Origin: Bacillota bacterium
Lineage (GTDB): Bacteria > Bacillota > Clostridia > Christensenellales > Aristaeellaceae
Direction: 5' to 3'
DNA length: 64,000 nt
Assembly: GCA_023398575.1 (NCBI GenBank)
Contig: JAEWSC010000063.1
Coordinates: forward strand, 1-64,000
Shown: positions 1 to 8,421 of the stretch, one piece after another
Layout: the number at the start of each line of letters is the position of its first letter
Numbering within the stretch: position 1 is the first letter of the stretch
The notes under the pieces: generated by a model
Databases searched by the model: none
Told to the model about the DNA's origin: nothing
Seen by the model: the letters and a program-made list of their open reading frames with translations, nothing else
Translations under genes and position numbers: made by a program

Positions 1-1957
1 TGTAACCGGTAATGCCGCGCACATTGCGTTCTTTGAACTTTTGATACCTATCCATCATTTCCTGCACGGCCCAGGTCAGTGCCCCGGAAGCCTTGTGGGG
101 GTCGCTGACAACAGGGGTCAGCAGGTGAGGGATGCCATTATAGCACTGTAGCTCGACCACCTTGGGATCGATTAATAGCATACGCACCTGCTTGGGCGAC
201 GTACGGAACAAAAGACTTGCGATGATACTGTTGATACATACCGACTTACCGCTGCCGGTGGCGCCGGCGATCAACAAATGCGGCATTTTGCCAAGATCGC
301 AGATGATAGGCGCACCGGCGATATCCTTGCCCAGGGCCACGGCCAAGGGAGATTCGTCCCGGTTCATTTCTTCGCTTTCCAGCACCTCGCGAAGGGATAC
401 GCTGATGATCTCCCGGTTGGGCACTTCCACACCCACCAATGCCTTGTTGGGGATGGGCGCTTCAATACGCACACCACCGGCGGCCAGGTTCATGGCAATG
501 GTGTCGGTGAGATTGGCGATGCGCTTGACGTTGATGCCCGAAGCCAGCTCCAGTTCAAAGCGGGTCACGGTGGGGCCGTGGGTCACATGCTTTACCTGGG
601 CACTGATGCCAAAGCTCTGCAGCGTTTCTTCCAGCACCTGGGCCCGCTGCTGGTCCTCCAGGCGTGTATCTGTCTGTGCCTTGCGCGCCATTTTCAGCAT
701 GTCCAGGGTTGGATAGGCATAGGGCGGCGGCAACTGCATCTGCAGCTGTTGCGATTTCTTTGATTTGGCCGGGGGCAGCTTTAAATCAGGCTCATCCATG
801 CGCGTACCGCTCATGCGCTGGGGTTCTTGCAAAACAGGTGTTTTCACCGTCGGAAAATCAGGTGCCTTTTGCGTGGCAGGCTGATTTTGATTGCTCTGCG
901 TTGGGAAGCGGATGGGTTTTAGTATGCTGCGGCTGGAATCAAGCTGCTTTACGGTATCCGGGTCTTCTTCCCAGGGCAGGTCATCCTGTGGAAGCGCTGC
1001 GGGGGGCGGGGGGGCAGGCTGTGCCTTGCGGCCCCTTGCCCGTTTCATGGCCCCGGCCACATCCATGGGCGCGCTGCCCTGATCGTCAAAGGGTGCAATG
1101 GTCTCATCGTACAACTCCGGGCCGCGAAATCCAGGGGTGGACATGGGCACTGGTTGCATCTGCATAGGCTGTGATTGGCTTGGCTTGCGCATATAGGCAG
1201 GCTGGGGCCGCTGCTGCGTTTTCATCGCAGCCTGGCGCTGGGCCTCCTGTATCCGCCAGGCTTCCTCTTCCTGCTGGCGGATGATGGCCTCCTGCGCTTT
1301 TCTTTCACGGCGATCGTCCGTGCGCTCTCGCATATTGACGGCCATGGCACGAACATCCAGCCTGGAGAGGAGAATCAATAATCCAAGAATGGCAATGCCA
1401 AGCAGGCCTACACCAACCTCAATACCAAGGCCCATATATAAAGGCCAGGCCAGCAGCATGCCCAGCACACCGCCGCTTTCGCCCCTGGGGCTGCACAACG
1501 CATAGACCCTGGCAACATAGGAAAAGAAGCTGTCTGGGTCGGGATCCAGCGCCCGGTCGTTGGCGATGCGGATGTATTCCATCAGCGAATAATCGGTATA
1601 AGGCCCCTGATTGTCAGGACGGTGGGATACCAGGACAATCAGTGCCAGTATGCAAAGGTAGATGGAGAAAGAAAGTGCAAAGGTTCGAATCTTTACTGGT
1701 TTACGGGCGGAAAAGGCCACCAGGCCTCCGCCCCATACAAAAAAGCCGGGCAGCAGCAGGCAAAGCCCGCCGGCCAGACCCTGGACGACGGGGCGGATGT
1801 ATTGAAAAATGACGCTGTCTATATTTGTAACCACGGACAATAGAGCCAAACCGCCCAGCGCAATGAGCACAATGCCCAAAATGGTGCGCAAAAGCAGTGC
1901 CTCGGAGGAATAGACCGGGGCTTTTTTCTTGGCGGGTGCTTTCTTCTGCTTTTGCAT
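1..1957 (-). CDS. ftsK: DNA translocase FtsK/SpoIIIE, C-terminus cut by window edge
   Basis: ATP-driven DNA pump at the division or sporulation septum that moves chromosome ends into the right compartment. The first 652 residues are visible. The N-terminal 200 residues hold several hydrophobic membrane segments, followed by a long Gln/Pro/Ala-rich linker (about 215-430), then the conserved core with a Walker A motif GATGSGKS near residue 565 and the following LLIDPKVVEL segment. The Walker B, RecA-fold remainder and the gamma DNA-reading domain lie outside the window. Start is the ATG at 1957 behind an AGGAAAG-type ribosome site. It lies 26 bp downstream of the DUF3298 gene on the same strand, so the two may be co-transcribed. 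In spore formers one FtsK-family protein often serves as SpoIIIE; which role this copy has cannot be told here. Confidence 0.95.
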   Translation of the reverse strand, partial: MQKQKKAPAKKKAPVYSSEALLLRTILGIVLIALGGLALLSVVTNIDSVIFQYIRPVVQGLAGGLCLLLPGFFVWGGGLVAFSARKPVKIRTFALSFSIYLCILALIVLVSHRPDNQGPYTDYSLMEYIRIANDRALDPDPDSFFSYVARVYALCSPRGESGGVLGMLLAWPLYMGLGIEVGVGLLGIAILGLLILLSRLDVRAMAVNMRERTDDRRERKAQEAIIRQQEEEAWRIQEAQRQAAMKTQQRPQPAYMRKPSQSQPMQMQPVPMSTPGFRGPELYDETIAPFDDQGSAPMDVAGAMKRARGRKAQPAPPPPAALPQDDLPWEEDPDTVKQLDSSRSILKPIRFPTQSNQNQPATQKAPDFPTVKTPVLQEPQRMSGTRMDEPDLKLPPAKSKKSQQLQMQLPPPYAYPTLDMLKMARKAQTDTRLEDQQRAQVLEETLQSFGISAQVKHVTHGPTVTRFELELASGINVKRIANLTDTIAMNLAAGGVRIEAPIPNKALVGVEVPNREIISVSLREVLESEEMNRDESPLAVALGKDIAGAPIICDLGKMPHLLIAGATGSGKSVCINSIIASLLFRTSPKQVRMLLIDPKVVELQCYNGIPHLLTPVVSDPHKASGALTWAVQEMMDRYQKFKERNVRGITGY

Positions 1958-1983
1958 TCTTTCCTCCGGGTGAATTGGGGTTT

Positions 1984-3150
1984 TTACTTGTATACCTGAA
2001 CACTCACAAGCACGCCGGTTTCATCGGCATGCAGGCGCAGCTTGTTCTGCCCAAAGGTGTAATAATCGCTGGTGCCGGCCGGCAGGCGGTAATCGGAAGC
2101 CGTAGAATCATCTAACTCCACGGTGCTCTCGGGCTGGCCCAGGGCCTCCCGCCATGAATCGATGGAGGTCATGCCTGTGCGGATGCCGTACAGGTTGACC
2201 CTGTCGGCCCGAATGCCCAGCACCTGGTTGGAATCGTAGGATTCGGTAAGCGCGTCGGTTAAAAGCCAAATGCTTCGAAGCTCCGGGGCTTCCACTTCAA
2301 AGAAACGTCCGCCGGGGTAATAATCCGGCTCCACCAGCAGGCGGTACTGGTTCAGCCTGTCCATGAGGCGGTCACCAATCTTTGCACCGATACCGGGCAG
2401 AACCCCTTCTGATACAGCGTTTTTGACCTGTTCGGCGGTGCTTTCGGAAATTTCCAGGCTGCTGCCAACCTCAAGGGCGGAGAGCGGGCTGCCTTCCGAA
2501 AGGTTCAGAGTTTCTGCCAGTTCATAATAGTCAAACGATGCGCCGCCGCTTAAGCCCGAGAGCATAGAGAACTGGTCTTGCGGATAGTAGAAGGTAATGT
2601 AATCGGGTGTTAGATAAAAATTGTCCCTGGGCACAGGTGTCAGGGAGTCGTTTTCCATGTAGCCGGAAAGGTAGGGCGCAACCTCTTCCTCCAGCTTTTG
2701 CTCCATCACGGAAAACGCGCCTTCCGCATCGCTGAAAATATCGTCCAAGGTGAGTTGCTTGCCGGTGGCAAGATCAAAAGCCAAAGCGGTGTAAACATGC
2801 CCCATCCGGCCGTTTTCCATTTCGCCCAAGGCGGAGATGTTTACTGATAAAATATTTTTTTTCAATGAAGCTTCGTACGTTACTGTCAGGCCCCAGCCGC
2901 CTTCCGTGAGGCGGTTTAGAGTATCCAGCCTTGTTTGAATTTGAGCCTTGTCAAAAATCGCTTTGTTTACAGTATCCATTATGCTTATGTCGGTAAGACC
3001 CTGCAAAACGGGATAGGTCACGCTGCCATACGCGTTGTCCGCCTTCACGGGCGTAACCTGCGCGCTGGAAGGCTGTTCAGCCAATGCATGCACACTAAAA
3101 AGCAAGAGAATGGAAAGCAGCAAACCTATGCCGCGGTATATGCGTTTCAT
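1984..3150 (-). CDS. secreted DUF4163/DUF3298 (RsiV-like) domain protein
   Basis: 388-residue exported protein. Residues 1-24 form a signal peptide ending HALA-EQ, with no lipobox cysteine. The region to about 125 resembles DUF4163 and the stretch near 140-235 (LATGKQLTLDDIF, FYLTPDYITFYYPQDQ) is typical of DUF3298, the pair found in the extracellular parts of anti-sigma factor RsiV and deacetylase PdaC. The last 130 residues are not assigned to a family. No membrane anchor other than the signal peptide is present, so it is not an RsiV-type anti-sigma factor itself. The start at 3150 sits behind AAAGGAGG at ideal spacing. It precedes the ftsK/spoIIIE gene by 26 bp. Function unknown; envelope binding is an inference from the domains. 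Confidence 0.8.
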   Translation of the reverse strand: MKRIYRGIGLLLSILLLFSVHALAEQPSSAQVTPVKADNAYGSVTYPVLQGLTDISIMDTVNKAIFDKAQIQTRLDTLNRLTEGGWGLTVTYEASLKKNILSVNISALGEMENGRMGHVYTALAFDLATGKQLTLDDIFSDAEGAFSVMEQKLEEEVAPYLSGYMENDSLTPVPRDNFYLTPDYITFYYPQDQFSMLSGLSGGASFDYYELAETLNLSEGSPLSALEVGSSLEISESTAEQVKNAVSEGVLPGIGAKIGDRLMDRLNQYRLLVEPDYYPGGRFFEVEAPELRSIWLLTDALTESYDSNQVLGIRADRVNLYGIRTGMTSIDSWREALGQPESTVELDDSTASDYRLPAGTSDYYTFGQNKLRLHADETGVLVSVQVYK

Positions 3151-3416
3151 GACCGCACCTCCTTTGATTAAACTATATTTTACTACATAAGCCCCCCTTT
3201 CGCAAGTTTTGAGGCCTTTGAAGCGGCTGCCATATATGCCCAGTATGCGGAATCCTTTGAATGCTGTGCCTTTGGACTCTGGCAGGCGCTTTCTTGTTCC
3301 CCCCGCTTCAAAACCGTGCTATAATTGTAAGAAAGTAAAAGTGTGCCGGTATTTCTCCGTAGGTTTTTCCGGCATCGGCCCCAGCAATATTCATACGTTG
3401 AAGGGATGGGGGAAAA

Positions 3417-3809
3417 GTGAAGTATATAACCAGAGCCCTTTCGTTCTCATTGCTGTGCATTGCCATGTGTTTTGTCATTGGTATATCGCCTTCCTTCGCC
3501 GAGCAGAATGGGAATCAGGTCTTGGTTGCACCGGCTGATTGGGGTATTCAAGGTGTTTGGAGCGGAGTGGATGCATTGGGCAGCATAACCGTTACGATCA
3601 CCCAAGAAGGTTCATTTACCATTTCCCATCCGGGATGCGATCTGCTCGATGAAATCGGGACGTATATCGCTGATATCAGTTCTATTACGGTTACCTTTGA
3701 CAATGATGCCGTACAGGTTTTCAGGTATCTTCTATCGGCCGATACCATGCTGCTGGCGGACGAAACACTGCAGTATCCCGTAATTCTGACGCGTGATACC
3801 CAGGTGTAA
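3417..3809 (+). CDS. small secreted protein, unknown function
   Basis: 130-residue protein starting at a GTG with a purine-rich (GGGGGAAAA) upstream stretch. Residues 1-27 form a signal peptide (hydrophobic LLCIAMCFVIGI, cleavage near SFA-EQ). The mature part, about 100 residues, is predicted to be mostly beta strand (alternating TVTITQEGSFTI and TVTFDNDAVQVF patterns), suggesting a small lipocalin- or sandwich-like fold; I do not recognise a family. It stands alone between the divergent DUF3298 gene and the Asp23 gene. A degenerate repeat of the R4 family begins immediately after its stop codon. Real but of unknown role. Confidence 0.65.
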   Translation: MKYITRALSFSLLCIAMCFVIGISPSFAEQNGNQVLVAPADWGIQGVWSGVDALGSITVTITQEGSFTISHPGCDLLDEIGTYIADISSITVTFDNDAVQVFRYLLSADTMLLADETLQYPVILTRDTQV

Positions 3810-3810
3810 G

Positions 3811-3895
3811 AAAGAAAGCGCAGGTATAGCAGCGCCCTTTTGCACAATCTGACATAGAAGAAATGCTGAAAATGCACGACTCGTATTTTAGAAAA
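3811..3895 (+). repeat. degenerate copy of repeat family R4
   Basis: This intergenic stretch matches the reverse complement of the element at 42120-42280: shared runs include GCGCAGGTATAGCAGCGC-like and GAAAATGCA..CTCGTATTTTAGAAA segments. It lies between the small secreted gene and the promoter of the Asp23 operon. It has no coding potential of its own. Confidence 0.55.
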
Positions 3896-3982
3896 TTCCC
3901 CTGTGTAAAAGGCAAATGTCTCCGAAATGCTTGTCCATGAGAAACGAAATCCAGAGCCGTTTTTAATCCTATGCCCCGGACG

Positions 3983-4011
3983 TTGTCAACTTGGGCAAAA
4001 TCTGATATACT
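3983..4011 (+). promoter_or_regulatory. sigma-A promoter of the Asp23 operon
   Basis: TTGTCA at 3983-3988 and TATACT at 4006-4011 are separated by exactly 17 bp. The expected transcript start is about 25 nt before the AAGGAGG ribosome site and the ATG at 4042. Confidence 0.7.
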
Positions 4012-4041
4012 AAGCCGTAACCGCAAGGAGGTGCGTTTGGT

Positions 4042-4737
4042 ATGCCTTCAAAGAAAGACAATCTTCCCCTGAACGTGGAAAAAGATATCGAGACTACGGG
4101 CCCTGGTACCATTACATACGCCAATGAGGTCATTGCCATCATCGCAGGGGTTGCGACCAGCGAGGTGGAGGGCATTGCGGGCATGAGCGCCAGCGGCGGC
4201 TTTCCCGATATTTTGGGCCGCAACCGCAATATTACCAAGGGTGTGAAGGTGGAACTGGGCACCGAAGAAACATCGGTGGACCTTTACATCATTGTGGAGT
4301 ACGGCACGCCCATTCAAAAGGCCGCCCATGACGCCCAGGAAAATGTGCGCAAAGCCATTGAATCCATGACCGGCCTTCGGGTCGTACGGGTGGATGTGCA
4401 TGTGCAGGGCGTAAGCTTTGAAAAAGAGAACAAGGCGCTGGAAAAGGGCATGGAGAGCGCGGCGTTAGCCAGCGGAGAAGTGTTCCACAAGGTCACCGCG
4501 CCCAAGGCGTCTGAACAGGAAGCGGCGCCTGTGCCCCCTGCCAAGGTAGAACTGGTGGAGGATGTACAGGACCGCAGCGTCTCAGAGCCGGAGGGTGAGA
4601 AAGACGCCCTGGCCGAGGAATTGGATAGGGCACTTGAGCAGGAGCTCAACAGCGACGCGACCGAAGCGGATGAAGAAGCTGTGCCTTCTGTAAGCGAAGA
4701 AGAGCAAGTGCCGCAATCGGAAGAAGAAACGAAATAA
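4042..4737 (+). CDS. Asp23/Gls24 family envelope stress protein
   Basis: 231-residue protein. Residues 15-130 are a complete Asp23/Gls24 domain (GTITYANEVIAIIAGVATSEVEGIAGM, then VDLYIIVEYGTPI and VRVDVHVQGV), a small alpha/beta fold found in proteins that coat the inner face of the membrane in Firmicutes. The C-terminal 90 residues are very acidic and rich in Glu, Ala and Ser, probably disordered. ATG at 4042 follows AAGGAGGTG. The next gene encodes AmaP, the membrane anchor for this family, and the one after a DUF2273 membrane peptide, the usual partner set; nusB follows as in many clostridia (yqhY-nusB order). Role in envelope homeostasis is from family knowledge. Confidence 0.9.
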   Translation: MPSKKDNLPLNVEKDIETTGPGTITYANEVIAIIAGVATSEVEGIAGMSASGGFPDILGRNRNITKGVKVELGTEETSVDLYIIVEYGTPIQKAAHDAQENVRKAIESMTGLRVVRVDVHVQGVSFEKENKALEKGMESAALASGEVFHKVTAPKASEQEAAPVPPAKVELVEDVQDRSVSEPEGEKDALAEELDRALEQELNSDATEADEEAVPSVSEEEQVPQSEEETK

Positions 4738-4817
4738 TGCCAGCATGCCGGCAGGCTGATCCTGCCGGTGGCTTTTGTTTTGCTGCAGACAGGCTTATGT
4801 AAGGGGAGGTGTGCCAT

Positions 4818-5918
4818 TTGAAGCTTCGATTCTGGGACCGCCTATTGTCGGCGCTGGAAGGGCTTTTGCTGATCGCGACAGGCCTCGTGTTTTTTCTGTG
4901 GGCTGCTAAGGGCATTCCCGCCTCCTGGCTGGAGGTGTTGACCGCCAAGGAGGTCAACCGCATCCTCTTCTTTTCAGCGCTGGGCGCAGGCGCGCTCCTG
5001 ACGCTGCTGGGTGTACACAGCCTGTCCATCCTCTTCCGTCGGAAACGGAAAAAGGGCTTTGTGGTGCAAAAAACAGAACATGGCGAATTGAGCATCTCCA
5101 TTCATGCCATGGAAAACCTGGTGCAAAAATGCATTGACAAGCATCAGGAACTGACGCTTGTCAGCAACCGTATTGCCAATACCCGCGATGGCGTGGTGGT
5201 GGACCTTCGCATCGGCCTGGCCAACGGTGTCAGCATTCCGCTGGTGGTAAGCACGCTTCAAAAGCAGATCAAGCAGTATATTACCTCCTGCTCAGGGATC
5301 GATGTAAAGGAAGTTAAGGTGGAGGTTGAGACTGCCAACCTCAAATCGGAAAGCGGTCCTTACACCGTGCCGGATGCACTGATACAGGGCGGCGCAAAGC
5401 CGGTGGAGCAGAACCAATCAAAGCCCGCTCCCCAGCAGCCCGCGTCTCAACCCCAATATCAGCCTGCGCCGCCTCCGACCCAATACCAGCAGCCTGTTCA
5501 ACCGCAATATCAGCCGCCGGTTCAACAGCCGGCACCGCAGCAGGTTAAGCCAACCCCTCCGCCGGCACCCCAGGCAAAGCCTGAACCCAAGCCGGAGCCC
5601 AGGCGTGAGGTTCCTGCTCCCCAGGCACAGCTTCACCCCAATCAAAAAGAGCGCCAGCAGGTTTACAAGGTTCCGGCGGATCTAAAAGGCCCTGTCTTCG
5701 CCAACCCATCCAAGGAGGGTGCCGAGAAAAAGCGGCCTCTGCACCAGCGCTTGTTTGGCCACAAGGAGCAGCCGGCCATTGTGCCGGTGCCGCCGGAGAT
5801 GACGAAAAAAGCGGAAACCCATGGTTTGAAGGAAGACCCTATCGTCCGAAAGGAAGAGCCTGCCGCGATAGATGAAGCCGCCGGCACCAGGGAGGAATCG
5901 ACCCATGAAGAACATTGA
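4818..5918 (+). CDS. amaP: alkaline shock response membrane anchor protein AmaP
   Basis: 366 residues from the TTG at 4818, chosen because AAGGGGAGG at 4801-4809 lies 7-8 nt before it; the GTG at 4809 overlaps that ribosome site. Two membrane segments lie near residues 10-31 and 47-67, followed by an Asp23-like cytosolic domain (about 85-175, ending DVKEVKVEVE). The next 120 residues are a Gln/Pro-rich low-complexity tail (repeated QYQP and PQPQ units), and a basic C-terminus follows. AmaP tethers Asp23-family proteins to the membrane; the preceding gene supplies that partner. The tail is longer than in typical AmaP and is likely disordered. The 3' end overlaps the next gene by 14 bp, implying translational coupling. 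Confidence 0.88.
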   Translation: MKLRFWDRLLSALEGLLLIATGLVFFLWAAKGIPASWLEVLTAKEVNRILFFSALGAGALLTLLGVHSLSILFRRKRKKGFVVQKTEHGELSISIHAMENLVQKCIDKHQELTLVSNRIANTRDGVVVDLRIGLANGVSIPLVVSTLQKQIKQYITSCSGIDVKEVKVEVETANLKSESGPYTVPDALIQGGAKPVEQNQSKPAPQQPASQPQYQPAPPPTQYQQPVQPQYQPPVQQPAPQQVKPTPPPAPQAKPEPKPEPRREVPAPQAQLHPNQKERQQVYKVPADLKGPVFANPSKEGAEKKRPLHQRLFGHKEQPAIVPVPPEMTKKAETHGLKEDPIVRKEEPAAIDEAAGTREESTHEEH

Positions 5919-6144
5919 GGAGCTTATAAAAGAGCTGATGAAGCCCGGTACGCCGCAATACGGCTTGGTTTGGGGCGTTTGCTTTGTGCTGCTGGCCATT
6001 TTGCTGCTCACCATCGGTTTTTGGAAAACGCTTTTTCTGGTATTTTTGTTTATCCTCGGGCTGTTTGTCGGCGCGGTTAAGGATAAGGAAGCATTTTTAA
6101 AGAATCTTATCAATAAAATCTTTCCTCCCCGGCATGACGGTTGA
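5905..6144 (+). CDS. DUF2273 small membrane protein
   Basis: 79-residue protein with two closely spaced hydrophobic segments (about 20-40 and 43-62) and basic ends, the pattern of DUF2273 proteins that accompany Asp23/AmaP genes. The ATG at 5905 is preferred over an upstream in-frame start because GGGAGGAA lies 8 nt before it, inside the end of amaP. It overlaps amaP by 14 bp and precedes nusB by 33 bp. Likely part of the same membrane-associated Asp23 complex, which is inference from gene order. Confidence 0.85.
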   Translation: MKNIEELIKELMKPGTPQYGLVWGVCFVLLAILLLTIGFWKTLFLVFLFILGLFVGAVKDKEAFLKNLINKIFPPRHDG

Positions 6145-6177
6145 CCAGGAGAAAAGTTAGGAACGGAGTGCAAATGT

Positions 6178-6612
6178 ATGGCGCGTACGACCGCACGGGC
6201 GGCGGCGATGCAAATGGTGTACGAGCGGCTGCTGGGCGGCCAGGGCGGCGGTGAAACGCTGGAGCTGGTGTATGAGCATTTGGGGGAGGGCAAGGAAAAC
6301 AAACCTTCCGCCGATGATCAGGCGTATATTGACGATGTGCTGCAGGGGATTTATGCCCATCAAAGCGAGATTGATCAGAGCATACAGGAGTTCAGTGTAG
6401 ATTGGACCCTGGATCGCATGGCCAGGGTGGATTTGACCATCCTCCGTTTGGCAGCCTATGAGATTTTGTACCGCAGTGATGTACCCGGCAGCGTGGCCAT
6501 CAATGAGGCGGTGGAGCTGGCCGGCAAATATTCCGACCCAGCGGGCGGACGCTTTATCAACGGCGTTTTAGGCTCCATACTGCGGAAAAAAGAGGCGGCA
6601 GAGCGCAAGTGA
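6178..6612 (+). CDS. nusB: transcription antitermination factor NusB
   Basis: 144 residues, normal length for NusB, an all-helical RNA-binding protein that joins NusE (S10) on boxA RNA in rRNA antitermination complexes. Diagnostic sequence includes the N-terminal RxxAMQMVYE, the central WTLDRMARVDLTILRLAAYEILY and the C-terminal AINEAVELAGKYSDPAGGRFINGVLGSI. ATG at 6178 follows GGAG; an overlapping ATG at 6174 is out of frame. The stop overlaps the GTG of the next gene by 4 nt (GTGA), indicating coupling. Confidence 0.96.
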   Translation: MARTTARAAAMQMVYERLLGGQGGGETLELVYEHLGEGKENKPSADDQAYIDDVLQGIYAHQSEIDQSIQEFSVDWTLDRMARVDLTILRLAAYEILYRSDVPGSVAINEAVELAGKYSDPAGGRFINGVLGSILRKKEAAERK

Positions 6613-7589
6613 AAGCCATTATCGGGCTGGATACGAGCTGCTATACTACGTCTGTAGCGGCGGTGGATGAAACGGGGCGGGTAATAGCCAGCATCCGCAA
6701 GCTGCTGCCGGTGCCTATGGGCCAGCGTGGCTTAAAGCAAAGCGACGCCGTGTTCACCCACGTACGGCAGCTGCCTGGCCTTTTGGAAGAGCTTTCGCAG
6801 GCCATCCGCGGGTTTGAGATTGCCGCCGTTTGCGCATCCAAGGCCCCCAGGGACGCGGAAGATTCTTATATGCCTGTATTTTTAGCAGGGGATGCGCAGG
6901 GGCGCGGCCTGGCCGCCCTCTTGAACATCCCCTGTTTTGCAGCCACCCATCAAATGGGGCACGTGCAGGCGGCGCAGGTGGATTCCGGCCTTGAAGGCGA
7001 TAACTTCCTGGCGGTGCACCTGTCGGGGGGCACTACCGAGGTGCTGAGAGTTACAGGGCAGGAGCTTGCCTTGATCGGCGGCACGATGGATTTGCACGCC
7101 GGACAGCTGGTAGACAGGGTAGGCGTATTATTGAACCTGCCTTTTCCCTGCGGCCCTTCTTTGGAGGAGCTGGCATTAAAAGGGCGGGCGAAAAGCTTGC
7201 TCAAGGCTAGCATGGCGGATAAGGATTTGCATTGCCATTTATCCGGTGCGGAAACCAAAGCCATACTGATGATTAAAGACGGGGAATATAGCCCAGAAGA
7301 TGTTGCGGCAGAGGTCTATGATTTTTTGGCCCGCACCGTGGCACGTTTGATTGTTGGCGCTGGCAACGCAACGGGCATGGAGAAGGTGCTGGTGGCTGGC
7401 GGCGTCGCCTCATCGGTGCTGTTTCGCAAGCTGCTGCTGGAAAGGCTTATGAAGATTGACCGTTCTATGAAAGTGTATTTTGGTCAGCCATGCTATTCCG
7501 GTGACAACGCTGTGGGCGTGGCGCTGATAGGTCTTGCGCAGTACAAAAGACATAGAAAGGGTGATTTGCATGGCAGCAAAGCTGATTGA
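6609..7589 (+). CDS. TsaD/Kae1-family paralogue (O-sialoglycoprotein endopeptidase-like)
   Basis: 326-residue ASKHA-fold protein of the TsaD/Kae1/YgjD superfamily. It keeps the N-terminal IGLDTSCYTTSVA phosphate loop, a metal-site HQMGH at 114-118 corresponding to HxxGH of TsaD, the VHLSGGTTEV loop, and the late GGVASS and CYSGDNAVGVALIG motifs. The GETLDDAAGEAFDK-type segment of true TsaD is altered (GGTMDLHAGQLVDR). Clostridia often carry this second, shorter family member between nusB and folD, in addition to the real TsaD that makes t6A tRNA; its own role is not established. GTG start overlaps nusB; its end overlaps folD by 20 bp. Confidence 0.82.
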   Translation: MKAIIGLDTSCYTTSVAAVDETGRVIASIRKLLPVPMGQRGLKQSDAVFTHVRQLPGLLEELSQAIRGFEIAAVCASKAPRDAEDSYMPVFLAGDAQGRGLAALLNIPCFAATHQMGHVQAAQVDSGLEGDNFLAVHLSGGTTEVLRVTGQELALIGGTMDLHAGQLVDRVGVLLNLPFPCGPSLEELALKGRAKSLLKASMADKDLHCHLSGAETKAILMIKDGEYSPEDVAAEVYDFLARTVARLIVGAGNATGMEKVLVAGGVASSVLFRKLLLERLMKIDRSMKVYFGQPCYSGDNAVGVALIGLAQYKRHRKGDLHGSKAD

Positions 7590-8418
7590 TGGAAAGGTGT
7601 TATCTTCCGCTGTCAAGGCGCAGTTGGCAAGAGAGACGGAAGAATTGAAGCAAAAAGGCGTAACGCCGGGCCTGGTGGTGATTTTGGTCGGCGAGGACCC
7701 CGGCAGCCAAATCTATGTACGCAACAAAGAAAAAGCGTGTCAGGAAATTGGCATCACCTCCACCGTGCTGCGCCTTGATGAATCCACCACCCAGGATGAG
7801 CTGGAAGACTTGATCCTCAAGTTCAATGCTGATGAAAGTGTGGATGGCATTTTGGTGCAGGTGCCCCTGCCTAAACACATGAACGAAGCGGCGGTGCTGT
7901 CCCTTATCAAGCCAGAAAAAGATGTTGATGGCTTTCATGTGGTGAACATGGGCAACTTGTTCGGGGGCTTGGACACCATTGTGGCCTGCACGCCCAAGGG
8001 TGTTATGGAAATGATTCATTCTACCGGCGTGTCTGTAAGCGGCAAGGAAGCTGTGGTTGTGGGCCGCAGCAACAACGTAGGCAAGCCCATTGCCATGCTT
8101 TTATTGCAAGAAAACGCTACGGTAACCATGTGTCATTCCCGCACGAAGGATTTGGCAGCCCATACAAAGCGGGCTGACATCCTGGTGGCGGCGGTGGGCA
8201 GACCCAGATTTATTACCGGCGATATGATAAAGCCCGGTGCCATGGTCATCGATGTGGGCATTAACCGGGTGGACGGCAAGGTGGTGGGCGATGTGGATTT
8301 TGCCTCCGCATCGGAAACCGCAGCCTATCTCTCTCCTGTGCCCGGCGGCGTGGGTCTGATGACTGTAGCCATGCTTATGAAAAATACCCTGCAAATCGCC
8401 AGAAAGCGCGTAAAGTAA
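7570..8418 (+). CDS. folD: bifunctional methylenetetrahydrofolate dehydrogenase/cyclohydrolase FolD
   Basis: 282 residues from ATG at 7570 (AAAGGGTGAT ahead; the longer reading frame start is rejected because it lies deep in the preceding gene). FolD interconverts 5,10-methylene-, methenyl- and 10-formyl-THF. Hallmarks are YVRNKEKACQEIGI with the catalytic Lys, VDGILVQVPLPKH, the DKDVDGFH-equivalent EKDVDGFHVVN, the NADP loop VVGRSNNVGKPIAMLL, and the C-terminal PVPGGVGLMTVAMLMKNT. Full length with no visible defects. It supplies one-carbon units and is next to xseA, as in Bacillus. Confidence 0.97.
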   Translation: MAAKLIDGKVLSSAVKAQLARETEELKQKGVTPGLVVILVGEDPGSQIYVRNKEKACQEIGITSTVLRLDESTTQDELEDLILKFNADESVDGILVQVPLPKHMNEAAVLSLIKPEKDVDGFHVVNMGNLFGGLDTIVACTPKGVMEMIHSTGVSVSGKEAVVVGRSNNVGKPIAMLLLQENATVTMCHSRTKDLAAHTKRADILVAAVGRPRFITGDMIKPGAMVIDVGINRVDGKVVGDVDFASASETAAYLSPVPGGVGLMTVAMLMKNTLQIARKRVK

Positions 8419-8421
8419 AGC

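Noticed and set aside
162..1500. Several plus-strand frames across the ftsK region
   Set aside because: They are shadows of the minus-strand translocase, without ribosome sites or family motifs.
3209..3538. Frame upstream of and overlapping the small secreted gene
   Set aside because: It overlaps a better-supported signal-peptide protein and has no family match or ribosome site.
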